Origin: Acanthacorydalis orientalis | Taxonomy: Eukaryota > Arthropoda > Insecta > Megaloptera > Corydalidae | Assembly (NCBI GenBank): GCA_034766995.1 | Contig: CM068325.1 | Span: 9,334,131-9,398,130 of the forward strand | Length of the DNA: 64,000 nucleotides | Direction of reading: 5' to 3' | Shown here: piece by piece, positions 13,508 to 25,389 of the stretch | Numbering within the stretch: position 1 is the stretch's first letter | Layout of the letters: each line of letters begins with the position of its first letter | Translations under genes and position numbers: made by a program | Notes under the pieces: generated by a model | Databases searched by the model: none | The model's input: only the letters and a program-made list of their open reading frames with translations | What the model was told of the DNA's origin: nothing

Positions 13508-15160
13508 CGCTGCCAGAAAAGTATTTACACTGTTCTCTTTTTTGTAATTGAAAAGAGTCTAATAATAAAAAAAAAATTGGAAATATTTCGGAACAAATTT
13601 CTATATTTCCTATTGATTTATGTATCATTTAATAGCATAAAAATATTAACAATATCTCACTGTATCAAAAATGATTTTATTTTGCACACAAAAATTATCT
13701 GGGCACAGTCCTGTGTTTTATTTTGCCAATTTCGCTACAATGAAATCCTCTTTACCCTGCAATTACTTTTATAAGCAGGGAAATCCACGGTAAATCATTA
13801 CTAGTGCGACATTGAAGTTGTGGTAAGGCAAGTTTTTCAAATTGTATAGTAAAATGCCAATAAAATTAAGATGAGTCGAAAATTACAGAATATAGATTAC
13901 CTGAACGAAATACTATTTTGGATTTGCATGAAAAAAAGGGAAATCAATGCTTTTATTGGGGAAATAATAAATTGAGGCCGATTTACAACTCACAGTGTCA
14001 TTTATCGATTTAAGGACAAAGAAAACCGAACAAAACTGGACATCCATTCCGAATAGAGAAGAATGGTCCTTTATAAAAACAACTAAAATAGATCCAAAAA
14101 TCACTTCACCACAAGTGGCAGCAAAAATAAAAATAGATTTTTATAAAACTGTGACCCCCATGTGCTTACTCGCTGGTTATGATGCTTGAACACCTAGGGA
14201 AAGGCCTGTATCTGTATTATAATAAAATAAATAAGAGTAAAAGAATTACGTTTGCAAAAAACACTAATAAAATATGGATTCTTGAATGAAAGCAATAAGT
14301 TCTGATGAAAGTAAATTTAATATTTTTCGCTGCGATGGTCGAATATCTGGTCTGGCGAAAACCGAATACAGATTTGAATACAGAAAATTTGTAACTCACT
14401 GTGAAACATGGGGGTGTCGGAATAATGCTGATGGGTTGTATTACAGCATGTGGTGTGGGAGGGCTTGTTTTCATTGATGTGATAATGGATAAAGTGGTTT
14501 ATGTGAATATTTTGGAAAAATAAATTAAAAATAGCGCTGAAAATCTGATTCTTGAAATGACTTCTACATTCAACTTGAGAATGATCCCAAGCACATAGTC
14601 CACAGCCCACGTAGAAAAGAAATGGAATTTGTATAACAACCACTCCCATGCGCTAAATACACCATCACAATCTCCTGGTTTAAATACGATTGTGCATTCG
14701 TGGATATACTGGATAAGAAAATCAGAAAGCATAATATTACTAATAAATCCCAATTAAAAAAATGAATGTATGCGAATAGGTAAATATAAAGCCGGAAGTG
14801 GCGTAAAAATGAATTTCTCCGATGCCACATACATTCAAAGAGGTGATAAAGAGAAATATTTTACTGATGTACTTATTAATTTCAAGTTTTTTCAAAATAT
14901 TCATTAGTGTAACTCTAAATGACTGCAAGTTAATGCAATTACTTTTTCGCGGAAAAACGACTTCTATTTTTAAATAATCATCCCTTTTCTGCAATTCTAA
15001 CAAATTATTGTTATTATTATTATTTTTTTAATAAATAATACATCGATAAATATAAAATATATATGAATTTGTTACAAAAATCCTTCCAAATGTTTCTGCA
15101 ATAATACCCTTTTAATTGTAAAAAATCTTAACTGTGTAAATACAAGTTTCTTTTCGAGTT
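13508..15160 (+). mobile_element. Tc1-like element with terminal repeats
   Basis: The left end CTGCCAGAAAAGTATTTACA (about 13508) and the right end, whose complement reads CTCGAAAAGAAACTTGTATT then TACACAG (about 15130-15160), form related inverted repeats, and both sides are TA-rich. A decayed Tc1 transposase lies inside. Length is about 1.65 kb, normal for Tc1-like elements. Confidence 0.65.
13870..14920 (+). pseudogene. Tc1-like transposase pseudogene
   Basis: Recognisable pieces in order are VIYRFKDKENRTK-type linker sequence (about 13990), the first catalytic segment AISSDESKFNIFRCDGR (14286-14340), an HCETWGC segment, FIDVIMDKVVYVNILE (about 14470-14515), and the second catalytic aspartate in ENDPKHIVHS (about 14578-14605). 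QSPGLN follows near 14670 in place of the usual QSPDLNP. Many stops and frameshifts show that it is dead. Opposite-strand frames of 85-110 codons here are shadows. Confidence 0.75.
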
Positions 15161-15222
15161 ATATATATGTATATATATATATATATATATATACATATAT
15201 ACATACGAGTATATACATATAC
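15161..15222. repeat. TA microsatellite
   Basis: TA/TATG dinucleotide run directly outside the Tc1 end. Confidence 0.9.
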
Positions 15223-15227
15223 ACATA

Positions 15228-15275
15228 CACAGTGTGTCAAAAACGTTTTCATACACCTTGGCACATTTGATCAAA
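15228..15275. mobile_element. Second Tc1-type terminal fragment
   Basis: The string CAGTGTGTCAAAAACGTTTT then CATACACC resembles the outer end of Tc1/Minos-like elements. No matching transposase follows; helitron helicase sequence begins about 40 bp later. Confidence 0.5.
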
Positions 15276-15304
15276 ACCTTTAAAAGTTCTTTTTTTTTTA
15301 TTTG

Positions 15305-16640
15305 TTATTATTCAAAGAAAACTTTTTATATATCGTTTTTTCAAAATTTGCAAAACGCAATTCAGTGCTTTTGGAAATGTTCTTCATGAAAACCGTGAAA
15401 ATTACATCACCATTTGCTACAACAGGCATGGTAGCAACATTAAAGAAAAGAAAGGAAGAACTGTTCGCTCAAGTTTTAAACTATCTGTGCCCATACAGGA
15501 AAATTCAATCTCTCAAATGCGGCGGACATCAAACGAAACGAACGGGTTTGGAAACAAAATCTCATAATAATTGATGAAATAACGATGTTGAAAAAGTATG
15601 GATCGAGAACTCATTCCGTGAACTTGCGAAAGACCATAGACCTTTTGGGGGAAACATGTTTTTGGCTGATTAGTGGAGACTTTCGTCAAAACGTTACCGG
15701 CGGTGCTGAGAGGGCTACGTTCGGATATTTTTAACGTTTGCGTCAAATCCAGTGAGTTATGGTATCGGTTTCCTAAGTTAATTCTTGACGTCGAACACGA
15801 GAGATCAAACGGTCAAAGCACCGAGCGAGTGGTTGCTGAAAGTAGGAACTGGAGCAACGGATCAAATACCAAATACTTACGATGGCGAAACGGACATTCC
15901 ATGCGATCCGGATCTTAATACAAAAAACTGGATCACACGATGGGTGAGAGCGCAGGCGGAATTAGAAAGTATCGTACAGCAAATGTATGGACAGGACATA
16001 ATCCAGCTAAGAGAGGAGGTAATTAAAAAGAAAAGTGATTCTTGCATCAGCTAATAGAGAAACACTTGAAATCGACAAGCGAATCGTCAAATGTTTACCT
16101 GAACACCAAGTCTACTACACTGTTGACACAATTCGCTTCCTGAGGACAACAGTGATGCTAAGTGATCAAAAATGATACGAATTTCATCTGGAATCCTTTT
16201 TGGCTTCATGAGATTCGTTTTGAATCAAGAGATCAATCGTGATATTAGTGCGTTAGCTGGACCCGAACAAAGATTTGTGCAACGGAACGAGGATTACGGA
16301 TCACAGAACTGCACACGACATCATAGCGGGAAAAATTCTAAATGAATGCAACAAGCGACGACGATAGTGAATCCTATCGAGGATGGATCTTGCTCCATCT
16401 GGATACAACAGTGCCCTTTGCACTGAAGCCATCGTCAGTTTCCGATATCCCTACATTTGTAATGACGATCGACAAATCACGAGGACACCACCTTGGAGCA
16501 CACGTTGGAATTCATTTTAGGGAAACATTTTTTCAATCATGGGCAACTTTATGTAAGCGTACCTCGAAGCAAAAGCGACCAGAAGATCAATACATCCATC
16601 TGAAATACATCTCAACAAGGACCTATCCTCATTGTCAGTG
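15305..16640 (+). pseudogene. Helitron helicase (PIF1-like domain) pseudogene
   Basis: Helicase motifs follow in order with frame changes: a remnant KKTFYI of the P-loop end (about 15317), ATTGMVATL with GRTVRSSFKLSVP (15410-15490), NLIIIDEITML as Walker B (about 15558-15590), WLISGDFRQNV (about 15664-15695), a CVKSSELW segment (15740), NWITRWVRAQAEL (about 15926), LDPNKDLCNGTR-like sequence (about 16258), then TIDKSRGHHLGAHVG (about 16462-16515) and NHGQLYVSVPRSKS (about 16537-16575). This is the C-terminal helicase of a helitron. The Rep endonuclease half is not present. Stops and several indels show that it is dead. Confidence 0.85.
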
Positions 16641-16759
16641 AGGATAGATTTTTAATGAAAGGATGTGGTGTATAAGGACATTTTAACATTGCATAGGTTT
16701 CAAGTTCAATTCATTCAGTTTCGTTCTTACTCATTTGTTATATTTTAAAATATTGTTGT

Positions 16760-16784
16760 GAAAACCGACAGACTGACGGTTTTC
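16760..16784. other. Perfect 8-bp hairpin followed by T-run
   Basis: GAAAACCG and CGGTTTTC flank a 9-base loop, then six T. It lies 120 bp after the helicase remnant. Helitrons end in a short hairpin near CTRR, but the sequence after this hairpin is CTAT, so a helitron terminus is not proven. A second hairpin (9-bp arms) sits at 16622-16646 over the helicase end. Confidence 0.4.
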
Positions 16785-17439
16785 TTTTTTCTATTTTCCC
16801 GTCAATTTCGACGGACTATACATAAGTTTATAATATTTTCTATTCTAATAACAAAACACTAATTAGAGACACGTTAAAAATAATATTGAAATTATATTTT
16901 CAAAAAGAAATATTGTGACGATACGAAAACAAAGCATTAATTACTAACGGGACGCTGATGGTGGTTGTGTGAAGATTCGGAGACGACGTTGTTCTGCCTC
17001 GATCGGACTGCCGGACGAGGAGCACAGCGACAACAAATGCGCTTACTTCGGGACGGAGAACTCCGAATTAACGACGTCGGCGGCGAACGCACGACACATT
17101 TAATTTTTCGATGCGGGAGACGTCACCAGAGCTGTTCTCTTCTTCCCACAAGCGCTAGATAATGTAAAAACAGCTGTTCAATTGTCTAAAAGCTTTAAAA
17201 AAGTTGATATACATTTATGTGATTAAATCAAGTCGAGAAACAAACAACCATGCAACATAAAAAGTTGCGTGTTTTCACTCACGAGCTTCGATCGAAACTC
17301 GTTTAAGAACCAGCGACCTTGTAATTTCGATTAGTTTTCATCCTTATTGTACTATAACGTAAAGAAGTTCTTGTTCTTTTCTTGACCGCCTTAATGTAAT
17401 AGCTTTCATTTATGCGCGCTATAAAATCAGAGAGATGCA
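16785..17439. other. Spacer with a GC-richer island
   Basis: The part at 16950-17160 is clearly GC-richer than its surroundings and holds a 65-codon plus frame without recognisable motif. The rest probably includes the 3' flank of the minus-strand ankyrin gene. Confidence 0.4.
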
Positions 17440-19060
17440 CTAGAACCTGCATTCAAGTGCAATTGAAAGAGGAGTCTTCTTCAGAAGACATCACGAGCTT
17501 CGATCGATATGCCTTCCAGAAACCAGCAAACGATGCGACTTCGGCCATGTTTTCTTTCGTATTCGCAGCCAGATGATGTAAGGCGGTCGATTTATTGTTA
17601 CTGACCGCCTTAACGTCCGCTTTCATTTCTTTGATCAAGTACTCGCAGAGGAGCGCGAGAACCGAATCTGCAAGCGACATGAAGGGAGCGCGTTCTTCCG
17701 TAGTCATCACGAGCGTCGATCGGATATGCCTTCAAAAAGCAGCAAACGTGCAACTTCGTCCATGTTTTCTTTCGTATTCATAGCCCATAGATGATGTAAG
17801 GTGGTCCCGAGTTTTTCGTTATCGACCGCCTTAACATCCGGCTTTCATTTCCTTGGTGAAGTACTCACCACGAGTGCTCGCGAGAACCGAATGCGCAAGC
17901 GACATGAAGAGGCGTTCTTCCGTCGTCATCACGAGGCATCAATCGAAGTGCCTTCAGAAACCAGCAAACGTGCAACTTCGTCCATGTTTTCTTTCGTATT
18001 CATAGCCAGATGATGTAAGGTGGTCGAGTTTTCGTTAATATCGACCGCCTTAACATCCGCTTTCATTTCCTTGATCAAATTACTCGCAGAGTGCGCGAGA
18101 GCCGGAAATGCGCAAGCGACATGAAGAGGCGTTCTTCCGTCGTCATCACGAGCATCAATCGAAGTGCTCTTCAGAAACCAGCAAACGTGCAACTTCGACC
18201 ATGTTTTCTTTCGTATTCGCAGCCAAATGATGTAGGGTAGTCGATTTATCGTTATCGACCGCCTTAACATCCGCTTTCATTTCCTTTTGATCAAATTACT
18301 CGCAGTGTGCGCGAGAACCGAATGCGCAAGCGACACGTGAAGAAGCGTTCTTCCGTCGTCAACACGAGCATCAATCGAAGTGCCTTCGGAAACCAGCAAA
18401 CGTGCAACTTCGTCCATGTTTTCTTTCGTATTCGCAGCCAGATGATGTAAGGTGGTCGAGTTTTCGTTATCAACCGCCTTAACGTCCGCTTTCATTTCTT
18501 TTGATCAAGTAATCGCAGAGGGCGCGGGAACCGAATCTGCAAGCGACATGAAGGGGCGTTCTTCCGTAGTCATCACGAGCATCGATCGATATGCCTTCAG
18601 AAAGTACCAAACGTGCAACTTCGTCCATGTTTTCTTTCGTATTCATAGCCAGATGATGTAAGGTGGTCGAGTTTTCGTTATCGACCGCCTTAACGTCCGC
18701 TTTCATTTCTTTGACTGCAGAAGTGAATCGCAGAGGGCGCGAGAACCGAATCTGCAAGCAACATGAAGGGGCGTTCTTCTTCCTGTAGTCATCACGAGCA
18801 TCGATCGATATGCCTTCAAAAACCAGCAAACGATGCAACTTCGGCCATGTGTTCATTCGTACTATGTGCCAGATGATGTAAAGTGGTCGGAGCTTACGTT
18901 ATCGACCGCCTTAACATCCGCTTCCCATTTCTTTGATCAAGTACTCGCAGAGGGCGCGAGAACCGAATCTGCAAGCGACATGAAGAGGCGTTCTTCCGGA
19001 AGACATCACGAGCTTCGATCGAAATGCCTCCTTGAAATAAGTTCGCTTACAAGTCCGATT
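17440..19060 (-). repeat. Homogeneous ankyrin tandem array, about 8 units of 215 bp
   Basis: The string GGCGTTCTTCC, or a near match, recurs near 17693, 17911, 18128, 18343, 18555, 18771 and 18989, a period of about 215 bp. Each unit encodes two ankyrin repeats (EGxSIDARDDxGRTPLHVAC and KADVKAVDxENSTTLHHLA). Units differ by few bases, mostly one-base indels, pointing to recent amplification or gene conversion, or to consensus error in a hard region. Confidence 0.85.
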
Positions 19061-22000
19061 TTTTTCTTTGATCGTAGTGTTGCTGCCAGCATGTGTAAAA
19101 CTGTTGCCTCATCATTGTCGGTAACGAAAACATCTGCTTGGTTTGTATTTAACAGGCACTCACAGACAGATTTCGATGCAGAAGAGGATGCGTGATGAAG
19201 TGGAGTTAGACCTTCAGTATTTCTAGTGTTATTAACCAAATCGGTGTTTGCTAAAAGTCGCACTATCTCCACCGATCCGTCTCGTTCCTCGGATATCCCG
19301 TGTTAGTAAATGCAGAATGGTGTTCCCATAGCTGTCGTATATATGATTTAGATTCACATCAGTTTCCTCCAGAATGTATTTTGACAGAGACGCGTGCCCT
19401 GACATTGTTGCGTAATACAACGGCGTATTTTCGTCTTCGTCTATCGTGTTGATCAGTTCGTCTCTGTGAGTTGCTTCCGTGTGTTTCATTAGGTTTCTCT
19501 ACTATTTCATTATATCCGTTCTTCGATGCGTGAAGTAAGCACCTGCTCTTTGTCAGAAATGAAATCCGTTATGTTTTCGTCGCTTTTCGTCGGAACAGCA
19601 GGTCGAGATTCTTCCACATCTGTGCGCGACGCATGCGTACTGCACTAGCGTGTATCCGAAGAAGTCGTCTCTTACGTTCATCCGTCGAACTCGTATCAGA
19701 GCAACTGTTTCCGAAGATGTTGTCGAACTCATACGTGGCATATAAGTGAAGTGCATTTCGGCCGAATTTTGTCGGTCGAGCTGACAAACCGTACTGCTTG
19801 CTTCATTATCGATGAAATCATCTACCTGAACCTGATCCTTCATCGCAGTTCAATAAGATTTTGAATATTTTTGATGATGTTTGATCTTTAATGGAAAGGA
19901 GGTCGAAAAAATGCTTAAGTGTTTTTCTTTCCGAACGAAAGATGGTTTTGGTGAGGAACTCTCTCGATTTTTCTCGATCGTCTTTGATCAGTTTGTGAAA
20001 AAACTCCCGCTGCAAGAAGTATTCTGCGAACATTCTATGCGTGTATTTTGGAGTACCGTCACGTACGGGATTCAATTATGCCCGTCTTCTCTTCGCCACT
20101 TTCGATTTCATCTAAGAAATGTTTTAGCTGTTCCTTTTGGCTATTCACTAAAAATGCACTCAGAGTATTTTTGTTTCAAGTTTTCTAACTCGATTTCATC
20201 TCCAAACAGCAACATATATACTTGCCAATTGGTGATTTTCTTTAAACAATTTCAAACTATCCTCGAGATCTTTTTCTGTTTGCTGGTAAAGCGGATTCAA
20301 AATCCCGTTGTGTTTTTCTCTTCGACGTATATTCTCCATTTCAGTCGCACGAATTCTTCCGAAAGAGTTCCAATAAGTCAACACGTTTCGGTAATGGTAA
20401 ATCATTGCGAGGATCGACATAATCTTCATGTTATTTCTTCTCGAATACGTCGCCGATTAGTCTACATTCAGGCAGAGTGTTCATTAATCAGCCCGGATTC
20501 GTTAGCGGTCGACGATTCCACCGAATCTATTAGCGCTTCAATGAACCGCTTTGAACGTGCCTCGTCGCCGTTGCCCGCTTGTATTCCATCGTTTCTTGAG
20601 AAACGACACCGCGTCTTCTTTATTAAACGGAGCCAACTGATGGCAAAGACAGTTGAATTCGTCTTCCAGATATTCTTATTCGTTCGGTCGCGATGTAATG
20701 TATATTTTGAATCTGCCGGTTTTGTTTTAGACGCCAACGAGATCGACAACGGGCTGCCTGTGATCCGGGGCGATTTCGTCGAATACATCGAACAGAATTG
20801 CCAATGTTCAGCCACACCGCGAAGAGATTTTCTTCGAAGGTGTCGAAGTGTTGAGAATTGACGATGAATTCTATTGAAGATTTGTCGTCGAATGTCTTTC
20901 TCGCTTTGAATTCTGTCACATAATCCATCAAATTCACACTAAATAGCCCAAGTATTTCGGTGCTGTTCGATGAACTTCGGCGCGAGTCTCGATAATAACG
21001 CGGTCTTCCCCATTCCCGGGAAGCACATATGATGAATTAGATCTCCGCTTCGATCCGTCAGCTGATGATCATCAAACTGCTTTGCAACTCGTTCACGTAT
21101 AAAATTCCTTACATGTTTCATCGATCCGTGAGATTTGTGCAAATAGAATTTCGTCTCAAGAGTGCTCGATCCACAGTATGTTTTTTTGTCGTTTAATTCG
21201 CAAAGCAGTTTAAATTCTTGATCTGGATTCTGTTCTGGTAATAACAAGAGGTTGTCGGTCTCTCATGTTTCTCTTTTGAATCAGTGGGCTGCATGTCCTT
21301 GCTCGATAAATCGTATTGATTTTTTGAAGACTTTTTCACACGAAGATTTTGAAAATCCGTCTCTGTCATGCCGCTAAAGGCGTAGACGCGTCACGTCTTT
21401 GTCGTTGAAATCAGATCGATTTATGTCGATTTCATGACTATACGTCACGCGCCTGCCGATATAAGAAGCGTCCGTCGATCTGAGCATGTCCGCGGAGGGA
21501 ACGATCTCGATCAGGTCGGCTGATGTAATGAGCTTAAACAGAAATTCGTTACTGATGATGTGGCGGATGTCCGGGCCCGAAAGACCTGTTCCACTTTCGT
21601 ACGACGTGTCTGAAACAGAACTTCTTTCTCTAAGAGTTCTTGTTGCATCGACAGCACGAAGTTCATTAAATTGAATGTCATCGTCAATACACTGCATATT
21701 GTTCGCACTCAAAGATATAGATTTTTGAGACGATTATAAACCTGACACGTTCCCAAGGTGGAATATCGAGTGTCGTTTCGCACGAGGAACAAGCAATCAC
21801 CAACACACTCTCACTTCGTTCAATCGCAGATCCTTACTTATAAGTCTGTTTTGATCATAAGTTTTGAACTCGTCGTCGCTAATCACGCGGAATGTTCCTT
21901 CTTCCAAGCACTGCACCCGCACTTTCACGAGTGAAAAGTCCACGCTACAACGCGTCTTCACATGACAAATGTCTTACGCATTCTGCTCGAAAATATTTCC

Positions 22001-22957
22001 GAATTCCCGTAAACTGTCTTCAGTGAATCGGATGCCGTGTGTTTTAATCCGATTCAAATGGAATTCGTTGAAGACTATTCGACGGGTTCTGTATTTTCCT
22101 TTAGCCGCATCAAGCCATTCCATGCATTTTTGTCTACCGACGAAATATCATTGTGGATCGCACACCCATCCCGCTATGGTATTGTAAAGATCCTTGTAAA
22201 TATTATTAACTTTCGCTTCGTCATCGTCTTTGAGAAACTTTTTTTATTTCATCTTTGGTTTTTGTTCAACCTCATTGCCGGAAAAATGAATAAAAATTCG
22301 TAATTTATTAAAAAATCTTTAGCAACAGACGAAAAGTTGCCATTTTTGTTAAAAACTTTTCCGCGAAGAGGTTGCTCACCTTTAAAGAGTTTACAAGTTC
22401 TTTATGGCTTTTTTGAATTCATAAATGATCCCGATTTCTCCTATACTCTTCTCTAACATATTTTTGTGAAGGTCTGCATCGAAATATAATCCGCAATTCA
22501 TCATTAAAATGATTTCGGTTATTGCACCTTGATGTTTCTTTTCGAATTTTTTGCTTTGATTTCTTCCTTAAACGAATTAAAGTACATGTTTAAGAAAATC
22601 TCGAGTTTTGCGAACAGAATATCATCTCAGATTTTATATTTTTCTCGTTATCGGATGTGTGTTTAAGTTGAAATAGTTTGTATTTCCATTCGTTGCTTTC
22701 TACGTAATGCAAGACAATGTCGTCGAATTTTCCAGCGTCTTCTTCCATTTCGCATGCCAGACGAAATTCTTCGGAAGCCGCATTTAGCTGCTTACACATT
22801 AGGTACATAATGACTTTTGCATATTGGTAATCACGGCCGTGAGAGCATTTCTTGGCCCCTGCGGGGAGTATGCTTCTTTCCGAAACTCTCAACACTGTGT
22901 CCGTTGGCTGGAACAATTGAACCTTGATTGTTCGTTGAAGACGTCATCGTCGCGTGT
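17440..22957 (-). pseudogene. NACHT-ankyrin (NLR-like) protein, multiply frameshifted
   Basis: The ATG is at 22947, ten bases after a good acceptor (a T-run then GCAG on the minus strand, 22958-22970), implying an upstream 5' UTR intron. Region 22870-22600 gives DYQYAKVIMYLMCKQL, FRLACEMEE, KFDDIVLHYVE and KLFQLKHT, the N-terminal signature of an arthropod NTPase-ankyrin family. The NTPase has CFPGMGKTALLSRLA (about 21030-20985), ILFDVFDEIAPDHRQP as Walker B (20800-20750) and YITSRPNE (about 20700-20675). An Ala/Lys-rich helical part follows, then ankyrin repeats (19490-17450). By family it would be a cytosolic signalling ATPase with a ligand-binding ankyrin tail; that role is inference. At least ten frame breaks or stops interrupt it. 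The 326-codon plus frame at 19881-20861 is a shadow. Confidence 0.8.
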
Positions 22958-25100
22958 CTGCAAAAAAGAACAGCAATCATTCAAGTGGAAAACGTTTACT
23001 ATTTGAGTGTAGTCTGGTGTCGGGAACGTACGTGGGCATATTTTGTATTTATATTAAAAGCAAATTCAGAATGGAACGCATGTGCTGCGAGGTGATGATC
23101 ATTATCTAACACTTGCGAACCGTCCGAGTCCCGACATTTTCACAAATACATATTTCTCAAGCCGTGTGATGTTCATACACGCCTTGACTCCTCGACAACT
23201 CGTTTTAACATGAATCGAAAATAAAGCTCATCACACGTCTCGCTAAAACCATCGAACGGCTAGCTTAAATGGCATTGTGCATTATATTTATTGAATTTCG
23301 AACAACGATAAACATGATAAATTTTAATTCATTGCATTTTGTTGCATAGAAAATTATAAACAGAAAAGACCATCACTGTCACTGTACTCAGATTCAAGGT
23401 ATTTTAATTTTTTATAATAGAATCGGATTTTGTGGAATCTCTTGTCTAGGAAATATACCTCCGGACTGAAAAATTCACAGGTCGGTTGCGAGATTTGAAT
23501 ACAGAATACAAGGTCATCTGAAAACATTAACAGTGCAGTCAAAAGTGTGGTAGAAGATTCACTCGCAGCCGTTCAACTCACGCCGGAACAACAGGAGTTC
23601 ACCACAAAGTATTTTGAAATTGTGTCCATATAAGATTCAACTGGTGTAAAAGAAACAATGCCTAATGAGCATCATGAGGTGCGCTTCAATTAAAACAGAA
23701 CATTAATTGAACGTGGTTGAAAGTGGCGATTCTGTTTCGAGAAATTTGTGGATGAGCGACATGGATTCATCGACAAACCAAATACGCGCCTCTCTGTGAC
23801 ATTAGTGTTCGATATCAAGAGCATAAGTCGGCTTCCGGACGTAAAATAGTTACTTGTTCGGTGTACAATAATATTTGTAAAGAACAGTTTGAACCATCTT
23901 TCTTTGACGATGGCCGAGAACGCTCAGAAGAATTGCAGCTAGAAGAGGTTGGGTTTCAAAGAGACGAAGCCATTTTTCGTACAGAAAAAGTCACAATCGA
24001 CCATCGAAGACAACGTTCTCTAAATCGGATGTTTATTAAACGCGCCGGTGTAACGACGTTATCATATTTAACGACCTAGGAATTGTTTCGACGGGGCAAT
24101 GTAAAGAGAGAAGATTTACGTCTACAAAGATTGGAGAAAGCTTAAAACGTATATTCGAAAAGAAATTGTAAAATTGCCACTTAAAAGGTAACTAGAAACG
24201 TTGAGGAAAGTTCAAATACGGTTTTCGTATGAAAGTATTAAAGAAATCATTTTTTTTATTTTTTATTCATTATTTTAGTTAAATTCAATACTGAACTAAA
24301 TTACTAAATCAAAATATTATACTTTTTAATTTTTACCCTTTTTTAAATACATTCATGCAGAGCCTTTATAATTGATTACACGACGATTGCACTATGTATT
24401 GCCAATTCAACTTTTGAACGGGATGTAAAGCGAGCATCGCCGTCAAATGAGAATGGATGACATCTAAATTGTATGAGAACGTAGTGACTCCCGAGCCGTA
24501 TTCGCACAGGAAGATGAAATTATTTAGATGGCAAACTTACAACTGAATAAGCAAAAGAACAGAGAGCCACTGGAATATATATTTCCAAGGAATTATGTAA
24601 TTGTGTAATAGTAATTCCATGCATTTCCTCCTGGAAACGACCTGCATTATCGCTAACTGACTGGAGCTCCAGTTCAATTTCGTGAAATGCGTCGCTTCAC
24701 ATCGAATGCTGTCGTCGAAGAAGAGTGTATTCACAGAGGTAGAATAACGATAAACAAAGACAGAAAGCATCCGTTGGCGTGTAATTCTGTGACGCATTCG
24801 CAACGAGCCCACAGAAGAAACGAGAGCTGGACAGTAGAAGCGATTTACTTGTGCGGCGAATCGGCGCACGTATTACTACGAAGGTAATTTAAAGCTTGTT
24901 GCGATCTGGACTAGAGACGCGTCGGTGTAATTTATAAACTCATGGCTACGTTCTTTTTTCCCACACATCTATTATGATTATATGTGAAATATCAAGTCGA
25001 TTCGTTAAACAGTTTATTGTAAACAACTGTTTGAATAAAGCTATCACAATTTATATTTATATTGAATAAAATTGGCAGCGATAAAGTTTTTGTTAGAAAA
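22958..25100. other. Spacer, one possible decayed coding patch
   Basis: Near 23560-24080 the plus strand yields scattered protein-like pieces (for example LTPEQQEFTTKYFEI and RFCFEKFVDERHGFIDKP) across frames. I do not recognise a family. Frames at 24537-24869 (minus) and 24687-24887 (plus) overlap each other and are likely chance. The 5' UTR exon and promoter of the ankyrin gene may lie here but I cannot place them. Confidence 0.3.
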
Positions 25101-25132
25101 GGATCCACATCAACGGTCATTATTATCGAGAT

Positions 25133-25166
25133 GATGTATATATATATATATATACATATATATCAT
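25133..25166. repeat. Palindromic TA hairpin
   Basis: GATGATGTATATATA and its complement TATATATATCATC flank the centre of a short TA tract, so the tract is a self-complementary stem. Confidence 0.6.
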
Positions 25167-25389
25167 CAGGTTGCATTGAAAGCCGCTGTACACTTGTAGG
25201 CTCAAGTTGCGTATGCTTTAGGCAAGGACAAATGTCTTTACTATCATTTTTAAGTGTGAATATTTCCCACTAAACTTCACCCATTAGACGCCATACTTTG
25301 TTTACACAAGCGCTTTTCTATATCCGAATTAAAATGTAACGCGACAAGTTGTTTTTACAATGTGTAGTTCTACACTACTTTAATTTGAA

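Noticed and set aside
14217..14830. Overlapping minus-strand frames of 84-110 codons
   Set aside because: Shadows of the plus-strand Tc1 transposase remnant.
16760..16784. A bacterial-type intrinsic terminator
   Set aside because: Hairpin plus T-run looks like one, but the window is eukaryotic and the spot lies after a helitron remnant.
17440..19060. CRISPR-like array because of the regular 215-bp spacing
   Set aside because: The units encode ankyrin repeats and there are no short repeat/unique spacer pairs.
19881..20861. 326-codon plus-strand frame
   Set aside because: It is antisense to the NACHT-like domain (FDVFDE, TSRPNE on minus) and shows no motif itself.
24537..24887. Two overlapping frames on opposite strands
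   Set aside because: No motif on either strand, and mutual overlap suggests chance.
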